Of a DNA stretch of 64,000 nt, positions 23,700 to 34,400 are shown one piece after another. The stretch lies in assembly GCA_963556495.2 (NCBI GenBank), contig OY747712.1, positions 13,194,735 through 13,258,734 on the forward strand, read 5' to 3'. Position 1 is the stretch's first letter. The number at the start of each line of letters is the position of its first letter. A program made the translations under genes and the position numbers. The DNA is from Valencia hispanica (taxonomy: Eukaryota > Chordata > Actinopteri > Cyprinodontiformes > Valenciidae). The notes under the pieces are model-generated. The model worked only from the letters and a program-made list of their open reading frames with translations. It ran no database searches and was not told where the DNA came from.

Positions 23700-24230
23700 G
23701 ACTGATACTTTTTTTATTTTTTGACATTTGTTATGATGCATAACCATGGCAACAAGGTGGTTTACAGCTGGGAGCAGCTGATTAACATCACAAAAGCTCA
23801 AATAATACCTCAACTGCAGCCACAAAACCCTGATGAGCTGAAAAGGAGACGCCAAGGATCCAGAGCAGGGGTGGAGAGAGAAAAGGAGGATTTTCAAACC
23901 ATTCCCATCAGTCATAATGGGCAATGTGAGATCGTTGGCAAACCGGTTGAATGCTGAGGACCCTCTGGAGATTAGTGTGCAAAAAAGGATTCTTCATTAA
24001 ATGAAGATTATGGACAACCCTGAGCATCCTCTACATCAGGCTGTCGTACAACTACAGAGCGTCTTCAGTCAGAGGCTTCTTCAGATCTGCAGAGCGCTAC
24101 AAGAGATCATCCCTACCCACAGCCATCAGCATCTACAACAAATCTTTGAAGGAACTTGCATAATGAGATACAACATTTAATTTCCCTTTGGGATTAATAA
24201 AGTAATTTTGAATTTTGAATTTGAATTTGA
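23700..24230 (+). mobile_element. Internally deleted Rex1-like LINE
   Basis: The first part (about 23720-23960) encodes the N-terminal lead of a fish LINE ORF2: YSWEQLINI, then a basic KRRRQGSRAGV stretch, then, after a frame change, the MGNVRSLANRL-type start of the endonuclease domain. About 30-40 bases later the sequence is already in the last exon-like part of the ORF, with MDNPEHPL. The 3' UTR and tail follow, with GGGATTAATAAAG and TTTGAAT repeats (24190-24230). The whole endonuclease body and reverse transcriptase are missing, so the copy is non-autonomous. The same 3' end occurs at 5000-5225. Confidence 0.6.
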
Positions 24231-25490
24231 AATATTTGGTATTTATGATTAGGACACAAGTTGATTAAAAATGTATGCAAAGAAAAGTAAAAATAAAGAA
24301 AAACTGAATTTACGCATTTTTTATGATGTTTTTTGACTGTGACACTTTTGTCACTTAACAGGGACAATGTAACAAATTGTAACATGTAACAAATTAAAAA
24401 TGAAATAATACTAGATTCGTCTTTAGAATATCAATTTTAAAAATATGAATTAATGATAAAATAAACACCTGAGCAAAATTTCATAGATAAGGTAAGAACC
24501 ACTTAAAAGTTATCTAAAACAATACTTGAAAAGGAAACTTTTGTCCTTATTGGGACACAGGGGTTACATACATCCTTGTAATATAATTTCTATATTTGAC
24601 TAAGTTCAAAAATAATATTATACAACCACATTAGGTCATTATAGGTTGATTTGGAAAGACTGTGTTGACATGGTCCAGCTGTGACCATAGAAATAATGAC
24701 GGCGTTTGTGTAAAATATTGAAAAGTTTAAAACTTACCAGAGTATGCGTGCTAGTGCTTTTATCAGCACAGCATGGGAAACTCAAAGTCCTCAGTGACAT
24801 AGCTGACCATACTATTGCCTGATTAAATTAAATTAATGAAAAATCTGACGGAGTTGAAAGAAATTGAGGACACAAGTTCGGCAAGCAGAGTTTTATGGAA
24901 AATATACTTTGATGTTTACATCAAGCATTGCTTCCAATATTTATAATCGTTTTTTTTTCATTTGATGAAATTGTGTAAATGTATTCACAATTTCGTATGT
25001 GTATGTATTCACATTTTTTATACTTTTTTTCAAGTTTTTGAGGCTGATGAATATTGTGACTTTGTGGTGAAAACAAATATAACAACATGAACCTTCTAAA
25101 CACAACCTAAACATTTAAGCGATATGTTTTCAAAAGAGAAAGAAATTTGCGCTAATAATAACATTAGTAAACAGATTGCCTTTTGATTACAAATAGTAAA
25201 GTAAATCATGATAATTTTTATTTTTAACATAAATTAAACGTTTGTTTGAAGGACATGTTTTGTCCCGACTCTCAAGAATGAGTGGTATATGTTTGTCTTA
25301 AACTGTTAAAATGAGACCAATTCAACAAATACGTTGGGTGGGGAAATGTATGAAATATTAACCTGTTGCATAAACAAACTCTTAAACTAGTTCTTTGTTG
25401 GAGCACCTTTAAGTCTTCCTGAGTTCATACCTTAATTCAATTAAAGTAAATCCGATTAACCTAAGAACTTAACTTGAATAAAATTCAAAT
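24231..25490. other. Unassigned AT-rich DNA
   Basis: No gene or clear repeat is recognised. Confidence 0.45.
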
Positions 25491-25493
25491 GTC

Positions 25494-25690
25494 TTAGATG
25501 TAAGATCGGGTCGCGGAGGCAGCAGCCTGAGCAATCCAGACTTCGCTTTCCTCAACCACTTGGGCCAACTCCTCCAGGAGAGTCCCAAGGTATTCCCAGG
25601 CCAGAACAAGAAACGGAACCTCTCCAGCGTCTGCTGGGTCTTCCTCTGAGTCTCTTTTAGGTGCGACATTCCTGGAATACCTCACAGGGT
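25494..25690 (-). pseudogene. LINE ORF2 C-terminal fragment (RTE-like)
   Basis: The minus strand reads the end of a non-LTR retrotransposon polyprotein in two overlapping frames. One gives LAWEYLGTLLEELAQVVEES and the other ends in LLRLLPPRPDL. LAWE.LG followed by EELE.V and LLPPRPD is a recurrent C-terminus in fish LINEs. A frameshift splits it. No other part of the element is next to it. Confidence 0.55.
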
Positions 25691-25869
25691 GACATTTACG
25701 AGATAGTAAAATGAGTTGCTTCTAGAAAAAAAAAATACTTCCAAATGTATGTTTGAATCCTCTAACAACTACCTTCAGCTGAAATATTTGCCTCTAACTT
25801 TCAACACCCTGAGCTAAACATGAATGGAAATCTATAGCTCTCCACAAAGCACATGTATACAGTATTGTG

Positions 25870-27300
25870 CCGCAGATAGGTAGGATTTGGCTATTAATAA
25901 TTATGAATAATTTGTTAGGGTAATTATTAATAAGATTAATAATTTTATGTAAAAATTACCAAGTTTAGGGGCACAATCCTGTTGGATTCCAGGAACATTG
26001 ATATATATATATAACCAAATTGTTCAGTCTCAGTTTATGTTTATGATTACCAGCCTGATAAAGCTGAGAAAATGAAACAATAGATGAAGAAACAAGTTCT
26101 TACGCTGTGGACAGTAATTGTATGCATCACTCCAAGTAATCCCAGACAACTTCTCTTTAAGTTAAGGGAACTTTATTGAGAAAATAGAAAATCCCATCTA
26201 TTCTAAAACATGCAAAATTTACTACAGATCTTAGACAACAATAATAGGTGAACATTAAACACAATTAACATGAAATGAAATCAGTAAGAACAGCTGAGGG
26301 GGTCAGAAACTGGGGGGGCCCTCACTCCAGGGAGCCCAAGTCACAGATAGCCGGTGGGACAAAAGTCATAAATCTTAGCTCTGTGCCAAGATGGAGATCA
26401 GCACATGGAGTCTAAGAAAGAGTCATAAAACTAGCTTTGGCTAAAGGAGCACATGGGGAAAGCGTCCATGTGGTAGGCCTGTACTTTAGCGACAGACTAA
26501 AGACAATGGAGTTAAACTTTTCAGCTAAGACCAGCTAAAGCAGGCCGGACCTGATCAGGGAGCGAGAGAGAGAGAGTAAAGGAGAGGAAGGAAAAAGAAA
26601 GAAAGGCGTGATCTGCTCAGGAAAAAACAGTTTCAAAAACACAGCAATTTCAGCTCCAATTTATGCGTGCGGCGACGCAAAAATGAGCAAACAGGTACAG
26701 CGCTTAAAGACACTTTAACCAACAATGAATGAGATCTAACTCGTTAAAACTCTATTTTCTCTATTTATCTCCGCCCAGACACAATATTAGTATAAATGAA
26801 CCGGTTCAGTCCTGCTTTGCTTTGAAGGAGGTCCAGTCCACTAGGAGGAGAGCGAATTGTGTCCGTGGTTGAGCAAGAAAAGGAAGAGTTATAAAAAAGA
26901 AAAACCTTTTACAGGATTTAAGGACCGTGTGGCCCAAATGCAGGCTGGCCCTGCAGGATCGACGTCTAACGAACTGTCCTGGAACAGTTCTGATATAGCT
27001 CACACGAGATACACAAACCGTATGAGCACTTCGAAGCGTTGAAATGAGTTCTTCCCCGGTCCAGCGGGTCAGAACAAAAGAGAATCTTCACCGGTGAGAT
27101 GTCCTCTGCTCAGCAGTAGTTCATCCAAGAACTTCTAGCTGGAGAACAATTTGAAAATGGGCGCGACAACTCTTATAGCCCCCTTTGGCCGTGATGTCAT
27201 TGCCGATGTCACCGTGGGTGGTCATGGACCAATAGGAGTGTGTTGGGGGTCACTGCTAGGATTGCTGGGAAATGTGGTCTTCCAACAGTCTGTTCAGTTC
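25870..27300 (-). promoter_or_regulatory. Possible solo LTR
   Basis: On the minus strand the order fits an LTR with a pol II promoter: ATTGG (inverted CCAAT, 27229-27233), a CRE-like TGACATCA near 27191-27200, a TATA box in GGCTATAAGA (27171-27180), and nearly 1 kb downstream an AATAAA (26172-26177). The U3 side starts near TGTTGGAAGACC and the U5 side is AT-rich (25.9-26.0 kb). No internal retroviral genes are present. Target duplication and exact ends were not found. It could instead be part of another repeat. Confidence 0.35.
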
Positions 27301-29214
27301 ATCTTATGATAAATGCAATCACAACAACAGCCAGAGAAACTCGGAGAATAAAAAACTTGAGCATAAAACTACAAACATGACCAAATACATGCCTTGAGAT
27401 TTTGATAGCAAATTTAGTGAAGGAGAATTTGGAGGGCTTTAGTGTTGCTGGAGTGTTTATTACTAACACATTACTGCTAGGTGACTTCATACATGTAAGT
27501 CAAATTTTAATCACGCACAACCACCAGAATTATATTTTGGTATTTGATGTTTTTATTTTTCTGCCACTATAAAATTAAATGATATGGATTTTTGCAAGGT
27601 GTAGATTATTAAGGTGGCAGCAAAGTGAATATTATTAATATTGTGACATAGACGGAACCTAAAAGCTTTCTGACATATTTGCTGCAAATCGCTCTCTTCT
27701 GTGCGTGATGCCTTCAGAAATCCACTTAACATTTAGCATTTATGGCATCTCTCATCTCTCTTGCATGTGCTGTTGCTCATTCACCCCAAACAGGACATCC
27801 AGAACGCCTACATTTAAACAAGCCTGCTCATCATTTGTCACTGGGCCCAGGGGTAATGAACGGGGTGAATTGGATGTACTCTCTAATTATGGAAAGGACA
27901 AAAAGCCAGTCAGAGTCCCTCGTCAAGGTTCCCCTGCAGCGGCGCAACAGAGGACAGCTTTCACTCATAAATCAGAGAGAGGGTCAGGATCTGCAGCCAA
28001 TTTGAGATAACAAGAAAGGAAGAAAAGCAAAACTGTGTAAACCCAGGATTAACAGTCATGTTGCAAAAGACTGGAGATAACTAACCCATGCGATGTTAAA
28101 GAAACAGCAGCTGATCAGTATCCACCACCATGACCAGCCTCATCATCATGATCGAGCTGGCCCTGACAATAAGCCTGGAGCGCCCTAACCTTGGTGCTAC
28201 AAGGGCCATTATGATCGATCAGCATGCTCCTGTGGCTGCCAGCATGGTAGGCTGCTTACATTTTAAATCTGTGTGTCTCTTCATGGTGTGATGGTCACGG
28301 TAAGGTTGCGCTCAGCTGAGCCGCCCACACAGCGTGATCTGTTGCAGGCTCTCTCATGCATACTCACACTAGGACTAGCTTCAGAAATGACCTGAGTTAA
28401 AGTTCACACAGACCGGTTGTTTTGTGATTCAGTCTGCGTGTTCTGAAAATTTTTCCATTTCGATTGTGCTGGTGTTTGGGGAGCAGAATTACAGGGGTAG
28501 ACTCAATCAGTCACCAGTTTGGTTAAATCTTGAAGTCGAGGAGCTGTACTGTAAATAATGGAATCTCAGCTGGTCTTCAAGTACCTGTTTAAACCTTACT
28601 GTTTCCTATCTGATATTAATCTGGAAATAAACTATTTTACTTGTATAAGAATGAACAGTAATCATTGAACATTCAAATAAAGAAGGATGAATCCACTTTA
28701 AGATTAAATGAAATAAAATTAATGTCTACTTTGCAAGAGTGTGGACAAAAACTTCCTTGGAGGTGTATAGTGCTGACATTTCGCTGTTAAAATGCTATTT
28801 TATTCTAAGTGCTTGTTTGCACTTTGGTTGTCAGTAATGCCTTGCTTCTCAAGGAGAACATTTTACAATTTAAAAAAACTCCTTTTTATGCTCTCAGACT
28901 TCTTTTAAATAACTTGGAAAAAAAACTCCAGGGAGTATTTAAGGCTCTCTGTGCCTTTCTGATCTCAGGTACCTGATCAGAGCAAGAAGGAAGAGTGTCC
29001 CTAAGAGCACACAGACTCTCTTTCACATTGAAATTATCCATTCATGTCATGATCTATAGTTTGTGTGTACGTTTGTTAAGATTCTTGGATGTATTTATTT
29101 ATGGGTTACATTTTGTTTTTTAGCTGTGTTGCTTCTATTTTGTGGTTGTCATGATTTTGTATTCAATGTCTTAAATTTTAGGTTTTAAAAATTATCATGT
29201 CTACCAGGGTTTCA
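27301..29214. other. Intergenic DNA, possible conserved elements
   Basis: No gene is supported. About 27650-28260 is repeat-free by eye, with balanced composition and low-complexity frames on both strands. It could be conserved non-coding DNA, but this is not testable here. Confidence 0.3.
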
Positions 29215-29290
29215 CATCTATCTTAGTTGTGGATTCTGCTGGAGGTTTCTTCCTGTTAAAGGGGAGCTTTTTCTCTCCCTCTTTCAGTGA
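29215..29290 (+). mobile_element. L2-clade LINE 3'-UTR fragment
   Basis: CTGCTGGAGGTTTCTTCCTG followed by TTAAAGGGGAG and TTTTTCTCTCC is the complement of the GGAGGAAACCTCCAGCAGAA word seen in the minus-strand copies near 36.0 kb. Confidence 0.6.
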
Positions 29291-29784
29291 TTAACACACC
29301 TGGTTTAAGTTTCTGATTAACATACCTGCTCCTATTTTCTAGATGCAAAACCTGGCCTTGTTCTGGTTACCTGACTTGCTCTCAACGTACCATAGGCTAT
29401 TATTTTCTGTTGCATCCTCTTTGATAAGCTGTGTTAGCCATATATGTGCTTTAAGCTCAGCTGGTTGGGTTGTTTCGTTTGTGTACTGGCTGGATTTTTG
29501 CAGTGTTTTGCTAAAAGTTTTAAATACCTTCTCTTGCTTGGTACCTGAGCCGTATGGGTCATTTCTAGATTGTTTCCTGCAACAATATCGCCGATACAGA
29601 TACCCACAACTCTCTCGTCCTGTCATCATCGCTTCTCATCAGAGAACATCACAGATATTTTAATGCTTCCGATGACTGAAGATGCAAACTAATTAATTAT
29701 TCAATCTGGGATAAAATACATTATTTTGTGCCAAAACACAGGATAGGGAAACAGGTTACAACAGTGTTTTTAGGTCAAAATATC
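29291..29784. other. Unassigned T-rich DNA
   Basis: No gene or repeat family is recognised. The 106-codon frame at 29343-29663 has no domain. Confidence 0.4.
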
Positions 29785-30446
29785 CCCCCGTCCAAGTGCC
29801 CTCGTAGGGGGAGAGCACCTGTCGCTACACAGCAACAGCCTCCCCGCCAGCAAAGGAAGCCCCCAGCGCCACCCGCACACCGGAGGCCCCCGTAGCCCGA
29901 ACCACGGAGACGTACCTGCCCAGACCAGGAGCAAACCGATGAGCCGGGCGGCCGACCCACCAGCCCCATTCCTTGTGGAGCGACCACTGCTGCTCAACGG
30001 CCCGGCAGGAGACCAAACCCAGTGCCCCACCCAAGACCCAAGAGCCAAGTCCAGTGCGAAAAAGGACTGATCCGGCCCAGAAATGCCACCCAGCTGCCGC
30101 GACCAGCAGCCAGGCACCCCAACCAGCAAACAAGGCGAGACGCCATACAGGGACCGGCGATGACAATCGGCCCAGAGAAAAAGAGAGAGGCGGCTGCACA
30201 TGCCGGCTGCTGGCCGGCCCCGACCCCCACAGGCAACAGAGACCCCACGCCGGCCGACCCCCAGCCAGGACCACAGATAGGGGGCGCGGTGCCCCAGAGC
30301 CCCGAATCCCCAGGCCCACCCCAGACCCTACCCAAGCGCAGCACGGCCACCAGGCCAGTAACCCATGTCCGCCAGTGCAACCCCCCCAAGGCACCGCATG
30401 CAGCGATCAGGAGTCACCACCCAAAGCCCAACCCCAGGCCGGCCAC
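29785..30446 (-). mobile_element. L1-clade LINE 3'-UTR fragment
   Basis: Read on the minus strand, this is a close copy of 58155-58910 of the large L1 element, including the GGCACTTGGACGGGGGG end and GGCCGGCCTGGGG at the other side. One border lies exactly in the G tract that is 19 bases long in the big copy. There is no ORF2, poly-A or target duplication. The long proline- or glycine-rich frames on both strands are GC artefacts. Confidence 0.8.
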
Positions 30447-30997
30447 TTTATTTCTGATCCGCGTGGGACTCTGAATGAGTATTCCATCACACTTGTAGAA
30501 ATACTTTCCCAACCAAAGTAGCTAATGCTGTTTTTATTGCATAAATCTTGCTCCTCAGGTGAAAGTGGACAATTAATTTTCCAGATATTAAAACAAAGAT
30601 AAAATACAGCAAGTGAGACAATCAAAGAAGGCAAACAGAAAGCAGAGCAGCATCAAACATTGAGTCAAAAAGAAAAATCAAATGTGACTTAAGATAAGCA
30701 TTCAATGTTCAGAAAAAGACTGCTCCACAACTTTAGACCTATAGGGTCATAATCTTAACATGTTCTCTGTCTGAAACAAGAACCAGTCAAAGGACCTGGA
30801 TCGGAAGACCATAGATGTCCGAAGGGAGTGTCCTAAATTATTAGATTACTGTTGTAAGCAGGGGCCAAGTTATTAATTTCTTCAATAACCAGGAGGACAG
30901 ATTTGTAGACTACTGAATCCTAAATGTCATCAGCAACCAGGGAAAGTACATAAAAACTTTAGTGAGGTTACCACCGAACATTGTCATAGTAAACCAA
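30447..30997. other. Unassigned intergenic DNA
   Basis: Nothing is recognised. Confidence 0.45.
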
Positions 30998-31184
30998 TGG
31001 CGTCCAAAGTCAGTCCTCAAGGGCCGGTGTCCAGCATGTTTTAATTCCTTCAAAACACCTGCATCAAATAACTATTTATTAGCTGAACCTCTGCAGAACT
31101 TTGGACCATTTGAATCAGCTGTGTGGGAGCAGATACATCTAAAACTGGCACGAGACCGGCTCTTGAGTTGAGCTGAACACCCAT
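30998..31184. mobile_element. Palindromic MITE
   Basis: The left arm GGCGTCCAAAGTCAGTCCTC, continuing into AGGGCCGGTGTC, is mirrored by the right arm (minus strand GGTGTTCAGCTCAACTCAAG, then AGCCGGTCTCG). It belongs to the same family as 44157-44355 and 45303-45528. It is non-coding. Confidence 0.65.
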
Positions 31185-32399
31185 GTGGTAAGCAGTCTAA
31201 CAGCTGATTTCAGACCATCTGTGAGTTGGAAACTGAATCACTGCTTCAGCCTGAATCCAGAGAGTCGGTGTCTAAGTGTTAAATAACCAAAGTCTGACGT
31301 ACTGTCTTTAGTTGCTGATTAGAGAGAACTGGCTGTTTTTACAACATTTCTGGGACAGAGATAGTTTTACTGAATGAAAGAAGTAATTTATTTGCCAAAT
31401 TTTAGTTAATCAAAGATGATGCCATCATTTTTTATATTCTTACCTCAGAAGAGATGAGTGACAAGTTAAGATTGTATTATTGTGTTTAAAACTGATTTTA
31501 GTTGAGTCCACAGATTTTATCGTGGACTGGTTTTACATTTTAAACGTAAATGACATCCAAATAGTTATATAACTGAATAGAAAAGAAGCATCTCTTTCCC
31601 CTGTGAAAATTTAAAATAGCTAATTTTCCCAAATAACACAGATTTTCCTAGAATTGTGTTTGAGATTGGAGACCACCAGTTTCCCATCACCACCATTTCA
31701 ACAAACACAGATAGAAAAGGAAAGCGTTTCTGTTAAACTGCTTTTCTGGAAGGTATTGTTAGCCGATCCAAACTAACAGGTTTCACATTATTTCCAGTGA
31801 CTCTGATGGGAACACTAAAGTGAGCTGTTGCCTCAGAAAAGTCTCTCACTATTCCTTAAGGACTGTCTATAATCTTGGGTCGATTAAGTACAATTGCTGG
31901 CGAACAAGCAGCAACGGTTCAGCAGCGCTGCTCAGGATTAGTTTTTTTTCCTCACAATGTAGATTGTGAGGAAAAAATGCTGTGAAGTTATCTTAACATC
32001 AGAGTGACTGAAAGATTAAAATGATGATAAAACATCTGATAAGAAATCCAATAATCAGACAACTATAACTATTAAAAGGTTCACTATGAATAACATTCAG
32101 TTGTGTTTTTTGCTCTGACTGGCTTGTTTTTTATTGTGCTAAATTCATCTTTGTTTTTTTTTTCAAGCCATTCCTAGAAAACTTCCAACAGCGATCATTT
32201 CACAGCTGAATTTGTTTGCTTTAGTTGAAAGTGGGAAAGATGGAGAAGGGTTGCATGTAAAGGTTCAGCATTAAATCTGTTTTAAGCCTCACTATACTGT
32301 CAATTCATTGCTCACATTGAAATGAGCAATGTATGTAGAGAAAAAGACTGAGAGAACAGTTGAAATAATAGCAAATAATGCAATTGGAGAGTAGTAGAA
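31185..32399. other. Unassigned intergenic DNA
   Basis: No gene is seen. It contains a perfect 15-bp hairpin at 31944-31977. Confidence 0.4.
31944..31977. repeat. Perfect 15-bp hairpin
   Basis: TTTTTTCCTCACAAT (31944-31958) and its exact complement (31963-31977) enclose the 4-base loop GTAG. The stem is too short for a canonical microRNA precursor. Confidence 0.85.
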
Positions 32400-32712
32400 A
32401 AGAAAAGTAGCAGATTGAGGAAAAGTGGTCAGTCTGTGCCTTCCAGCAGTCTAAGCTATTGTACTATAACTATAGAGATGGCTCGGGATAACCAAGTCCT
32501 TAAAATGAGGCATGAGAGACGCAGAGCCAGGGAGAAGTCTTTCTGGACTGCTTTTCCCCTTGCCAGATCGGGTTGTGCACTTTACCTCACCCTACTCCCC
32601 CACTCATCCAACGACTGGGCTAACATTACTGTTTTTAACCAGAAGCTTCATCAAAAAGAAAAGTTTTTAGCCTGGTCTTAACAGTAGACAGTGTGTCAGC
32701 CTCCCGGACTAA
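32400..32712 (-). mobile_element. L2-clade LINE, part split by 32713-34012
   Basis: Contains minus-strand sequence of the LINE C-terminus and 3' UTR: CTTCATCAAAAAGAAAAG, then GCCTGGTCTTAACAGTAGAC and TGTCAGCCTCCCGGACTAA, which also appears in the copy near 39.06-39.10 kb. About 32486-32640 holds an extra 150 bp absent from that copy. The element continues after the PIF/Harbinger-like insertion at 34016. Confidence 0.7.
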
Positions 32713-33030
32713 GGGTGCTTTCACACCTGCAGCATTTGGTTTGATTAAAACAAACTCGAGTACGGTTCGTTTGAGCTGCTGTGAATGCGGACCAGTGAGA
32801 TTTGGTCCGAACTAACGAACCAGACGGAGACCCACATTTTGAGGTGGTCTCGGTCCGCTTCCAAACGGACTCTGGTGGTGTTCACTTCAGGTGGAAATAC
32901 GAACCAGGCTAGGTTCGGTCCAACTTCCTGGTAAAAGCCTTTTTTGTTCTATGTAGGCATCCGTAGTGCGCTGCTCTTTGTACTGTGGGAGGCACCGTTT
33001 CTGTGTTGTAACTTGTTAGCATTAGTGACA

Positions 33031-33102
33031 AAAATGAATCGTGGTCAAACGTGGAGTCGGGAGGAAGTCCAGTGCTTCATCGAGATTTGGCCGATGAACG
33101 AT
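33031..33102 (+). pseudogene. Myb/SANT-like ORF remnant of the Harbinger element
   Basis: This is the start of a trihelix or Myb/SANT-like domain with the usual W..EE....I..W spacing (TWSREEVQCFIEIW). PIF/Harbinger elements carry such a protein next to the transposase. After about 24 residues the frame runs into a TA microsatellite and loses meaning. Confidence 0.5.
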
Positions 33103-33105
33103 GTA

Positions 33106-33108
<3 letters not shown>

Positions 33109-33165
<57 letters not shown>
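33109..33165. repeat. (TA)n microsatellite
   Basis: About 27 nearly uninterrupted TA units inside the Harbinger-like element. Confidence 0.95.
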
Positions 33166-33170
<5 letters not shown>

Positions 33171-33430
33171 TATACAATCAATGATTACGACCACCTCAAC
33201 AAGTAGACAAGTGCAATCCATCGGTGTATGCAGAGCTAAGGCTGTTTATTTCCGGGAGTTTCACCGCATCTGCTGCTGGACCAAAACAGAATGACTGACA
33301 TCATGCATCCGTTTCCTGTTTGTCTTTTTCTTGGACTTTCTTTCGGCAATTCTTGGTACAGCGCCACCACACGCAAGGGGGATATACAACATGTAAAAGG
33401 TTAAGTTTCTTTTGTCAAAAGTGAAATGTG

Positions 33431-33913
33431 GGGCATGGTGGTGCAGCTGGTAGAGCAGTTCACCTCACAGCTATAAGGTCCAGGGTTTAATTGCCGCCGG
33501 GGACGCTGTGGGTTCCCCCACATCATCGGTACCCACACCCTGGGTGGGGTTGGCGAAAGGGCCTTTCTGTGTGGAGTTTGCATGTTCTCCCCGTGTTCCC
33601 TTGAGCAGCTAATGTGAGCTACTCCCACAAAAACATGCACTAGTCCTGGGGCTATATACTGCCTCCTCCGGGCGCCTGAAAGGATGGGGAGGATCTGGCT
33701 GGAATAACGTGATCCTTCCACGCGCTACGTCCAGCCGGGGAAACCCCGCCCCATCAGGTGAAAAGAAGGGCCTGCCCACTCCCCAAGCATGAAGGAGGCT
33801 TGGGGAGTGGGCAGGCCCTCTGCCAGCCCCGGGGCCCTCCCGGGGCTGGCAGAGGGAGAGTGGAACCCCAGGACTGGAACTAGGTAGGTACACTGGGTGA
33901 TAAAAAAAAAAAC
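33431..33913 (+). mobile_element. tRNA-derived SINE with A tail and target duplication
   Basis: The head GGGCATGGTGGTGCAGCTGG, followed by TAGAGC, contains an A-box-like TGGTGCAGCTGG. A degenerate B box (GGTTTAATTGCC) follows near 33484. The body shares GGAGTTTGCATGTTCTCCC with the copy at 61735. The tail contains GGTGAAAAGAAG and ends in an A run (33902-33912). Flanks AAGTGAAATGTG (33419-33430) and AAGTGCAATGTG (33914-33925) are a 12-bp duplication with one mismatch. Two perfect hairpins lie in the body. Confidence 0.75.
33767..33856. repeat. Two abutting perfect hairpins
   Basis: Hairpin 1 has 22-bp perfect arms (33767-33788 and 33798-33819) and a 9-base loop. Hairpin 2 has 18-bp perfect arms (33816-33833 and 33839-33856) and a 5-base loop. 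The two share 4 bases, so in single-stranded form they compete or stack. Both are GC-rich. Confidence 0.95.
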
Positions 33914-34015
33914 AAGTGCAATGTGAACACTAACCGCAACAGCACAAAGTTGCAACAATGTTGCGAAATTGGTCCGCTGGACTCGGTACGAGTCCGCTGA
34001 AAGAAAGCACCCTAA

Positions 34016-34400
34016 AACTGAGAGCTGGTTCCACAGGAGAGGAGCCTGATAAATAAAAGATCTGCCTCCCATTCTGCTTTTAGAAGTCCTAGGAACTACA
34101 AGTAAACCTGCAGTCTGACAGCAAAGTGGTTTGTTAGGAACATATGAAACAATCAGAACTCTTGCTGCAGCATTTTGGATCAACTGAAGACTTTTAACTG
34201 CATTTCATGGACTTTCTGGTTAATTTCTGATAGTAAACCAATACAGTAGTACAGCCTTGAAGAAACAAATGCATAGACTAGTTTTTCAGCAATATTCTGG
34301 AGAATGTGGGATCTGAATGACATGCCTTGGTCAAAAATAATACAAAAATTCCTGTTTATTACCGGTGGCTGAAACTCTTGTTGATGTGCCTTCAAACAAT
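34016..34400 (-). pseudogene. L2-clade LINE reverse-transcriptase C-terminus
   Basis: The minus strand reads the end of an L2-type ORF in pieces: FDQGMSFRSHI and YAFVSSRLYYC (34180-34395), then IQNAAARVLI, then LLVVPRTSK and FIYQAPLLWNQL (34016-34183). These correspond to the fish L2 order SHI...FVSSRLDYCN...QNAAARVL...APLLWNQLP. A frame change lies near 34180. The remaining C-terminus and 3' UTR lie on the other side of the Harbinger insertion (32400-32712). Confidence 0.75.

Larger units (their letters stand above)
32713..34012 (+). mobile_element. PIF/Harbinger-like element with Myb-type remnant
   Basis: The ends are the inverted repeat GGGTGCTTTC (32713-32722) and its complement (34003-34012). 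It is flanked by a 3-bp TAA duplication (32710-32712 and 34013-34015), as expected for the PIF/Harbinger superfamily. The uninterrupted form of the host sequence (GGACTAAA followed by a CTGGGAGCTGG-like word) is seen at 39.1 kb. Inside, 33031-33102 encodes MNRGQTWSREEVQCFIEIW, resembling the Myb/SANT-like DNA-binding protein of these elements and broken by a (TA)n tract. There is no DDE transposase. A SINE sits inside it. Confidence 0.8.

Noticed and set aside
31944..31977. microRNA precursor
   Set aside because: The 15-bp stem with a 4-base loop is too short for a Drosha/Dicer substrate.
33431..33500. tRNA gene
   Set aside because: A-box-like and degenerate B-box sequences are present, but there is no cloverleaf and the sequence continues as a SINE body.
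33609..33893. 94-codon minus-strand frame
   Set aside because: It runs through the two hairpins of a SINE and exists only because of GC-rich palindromes.
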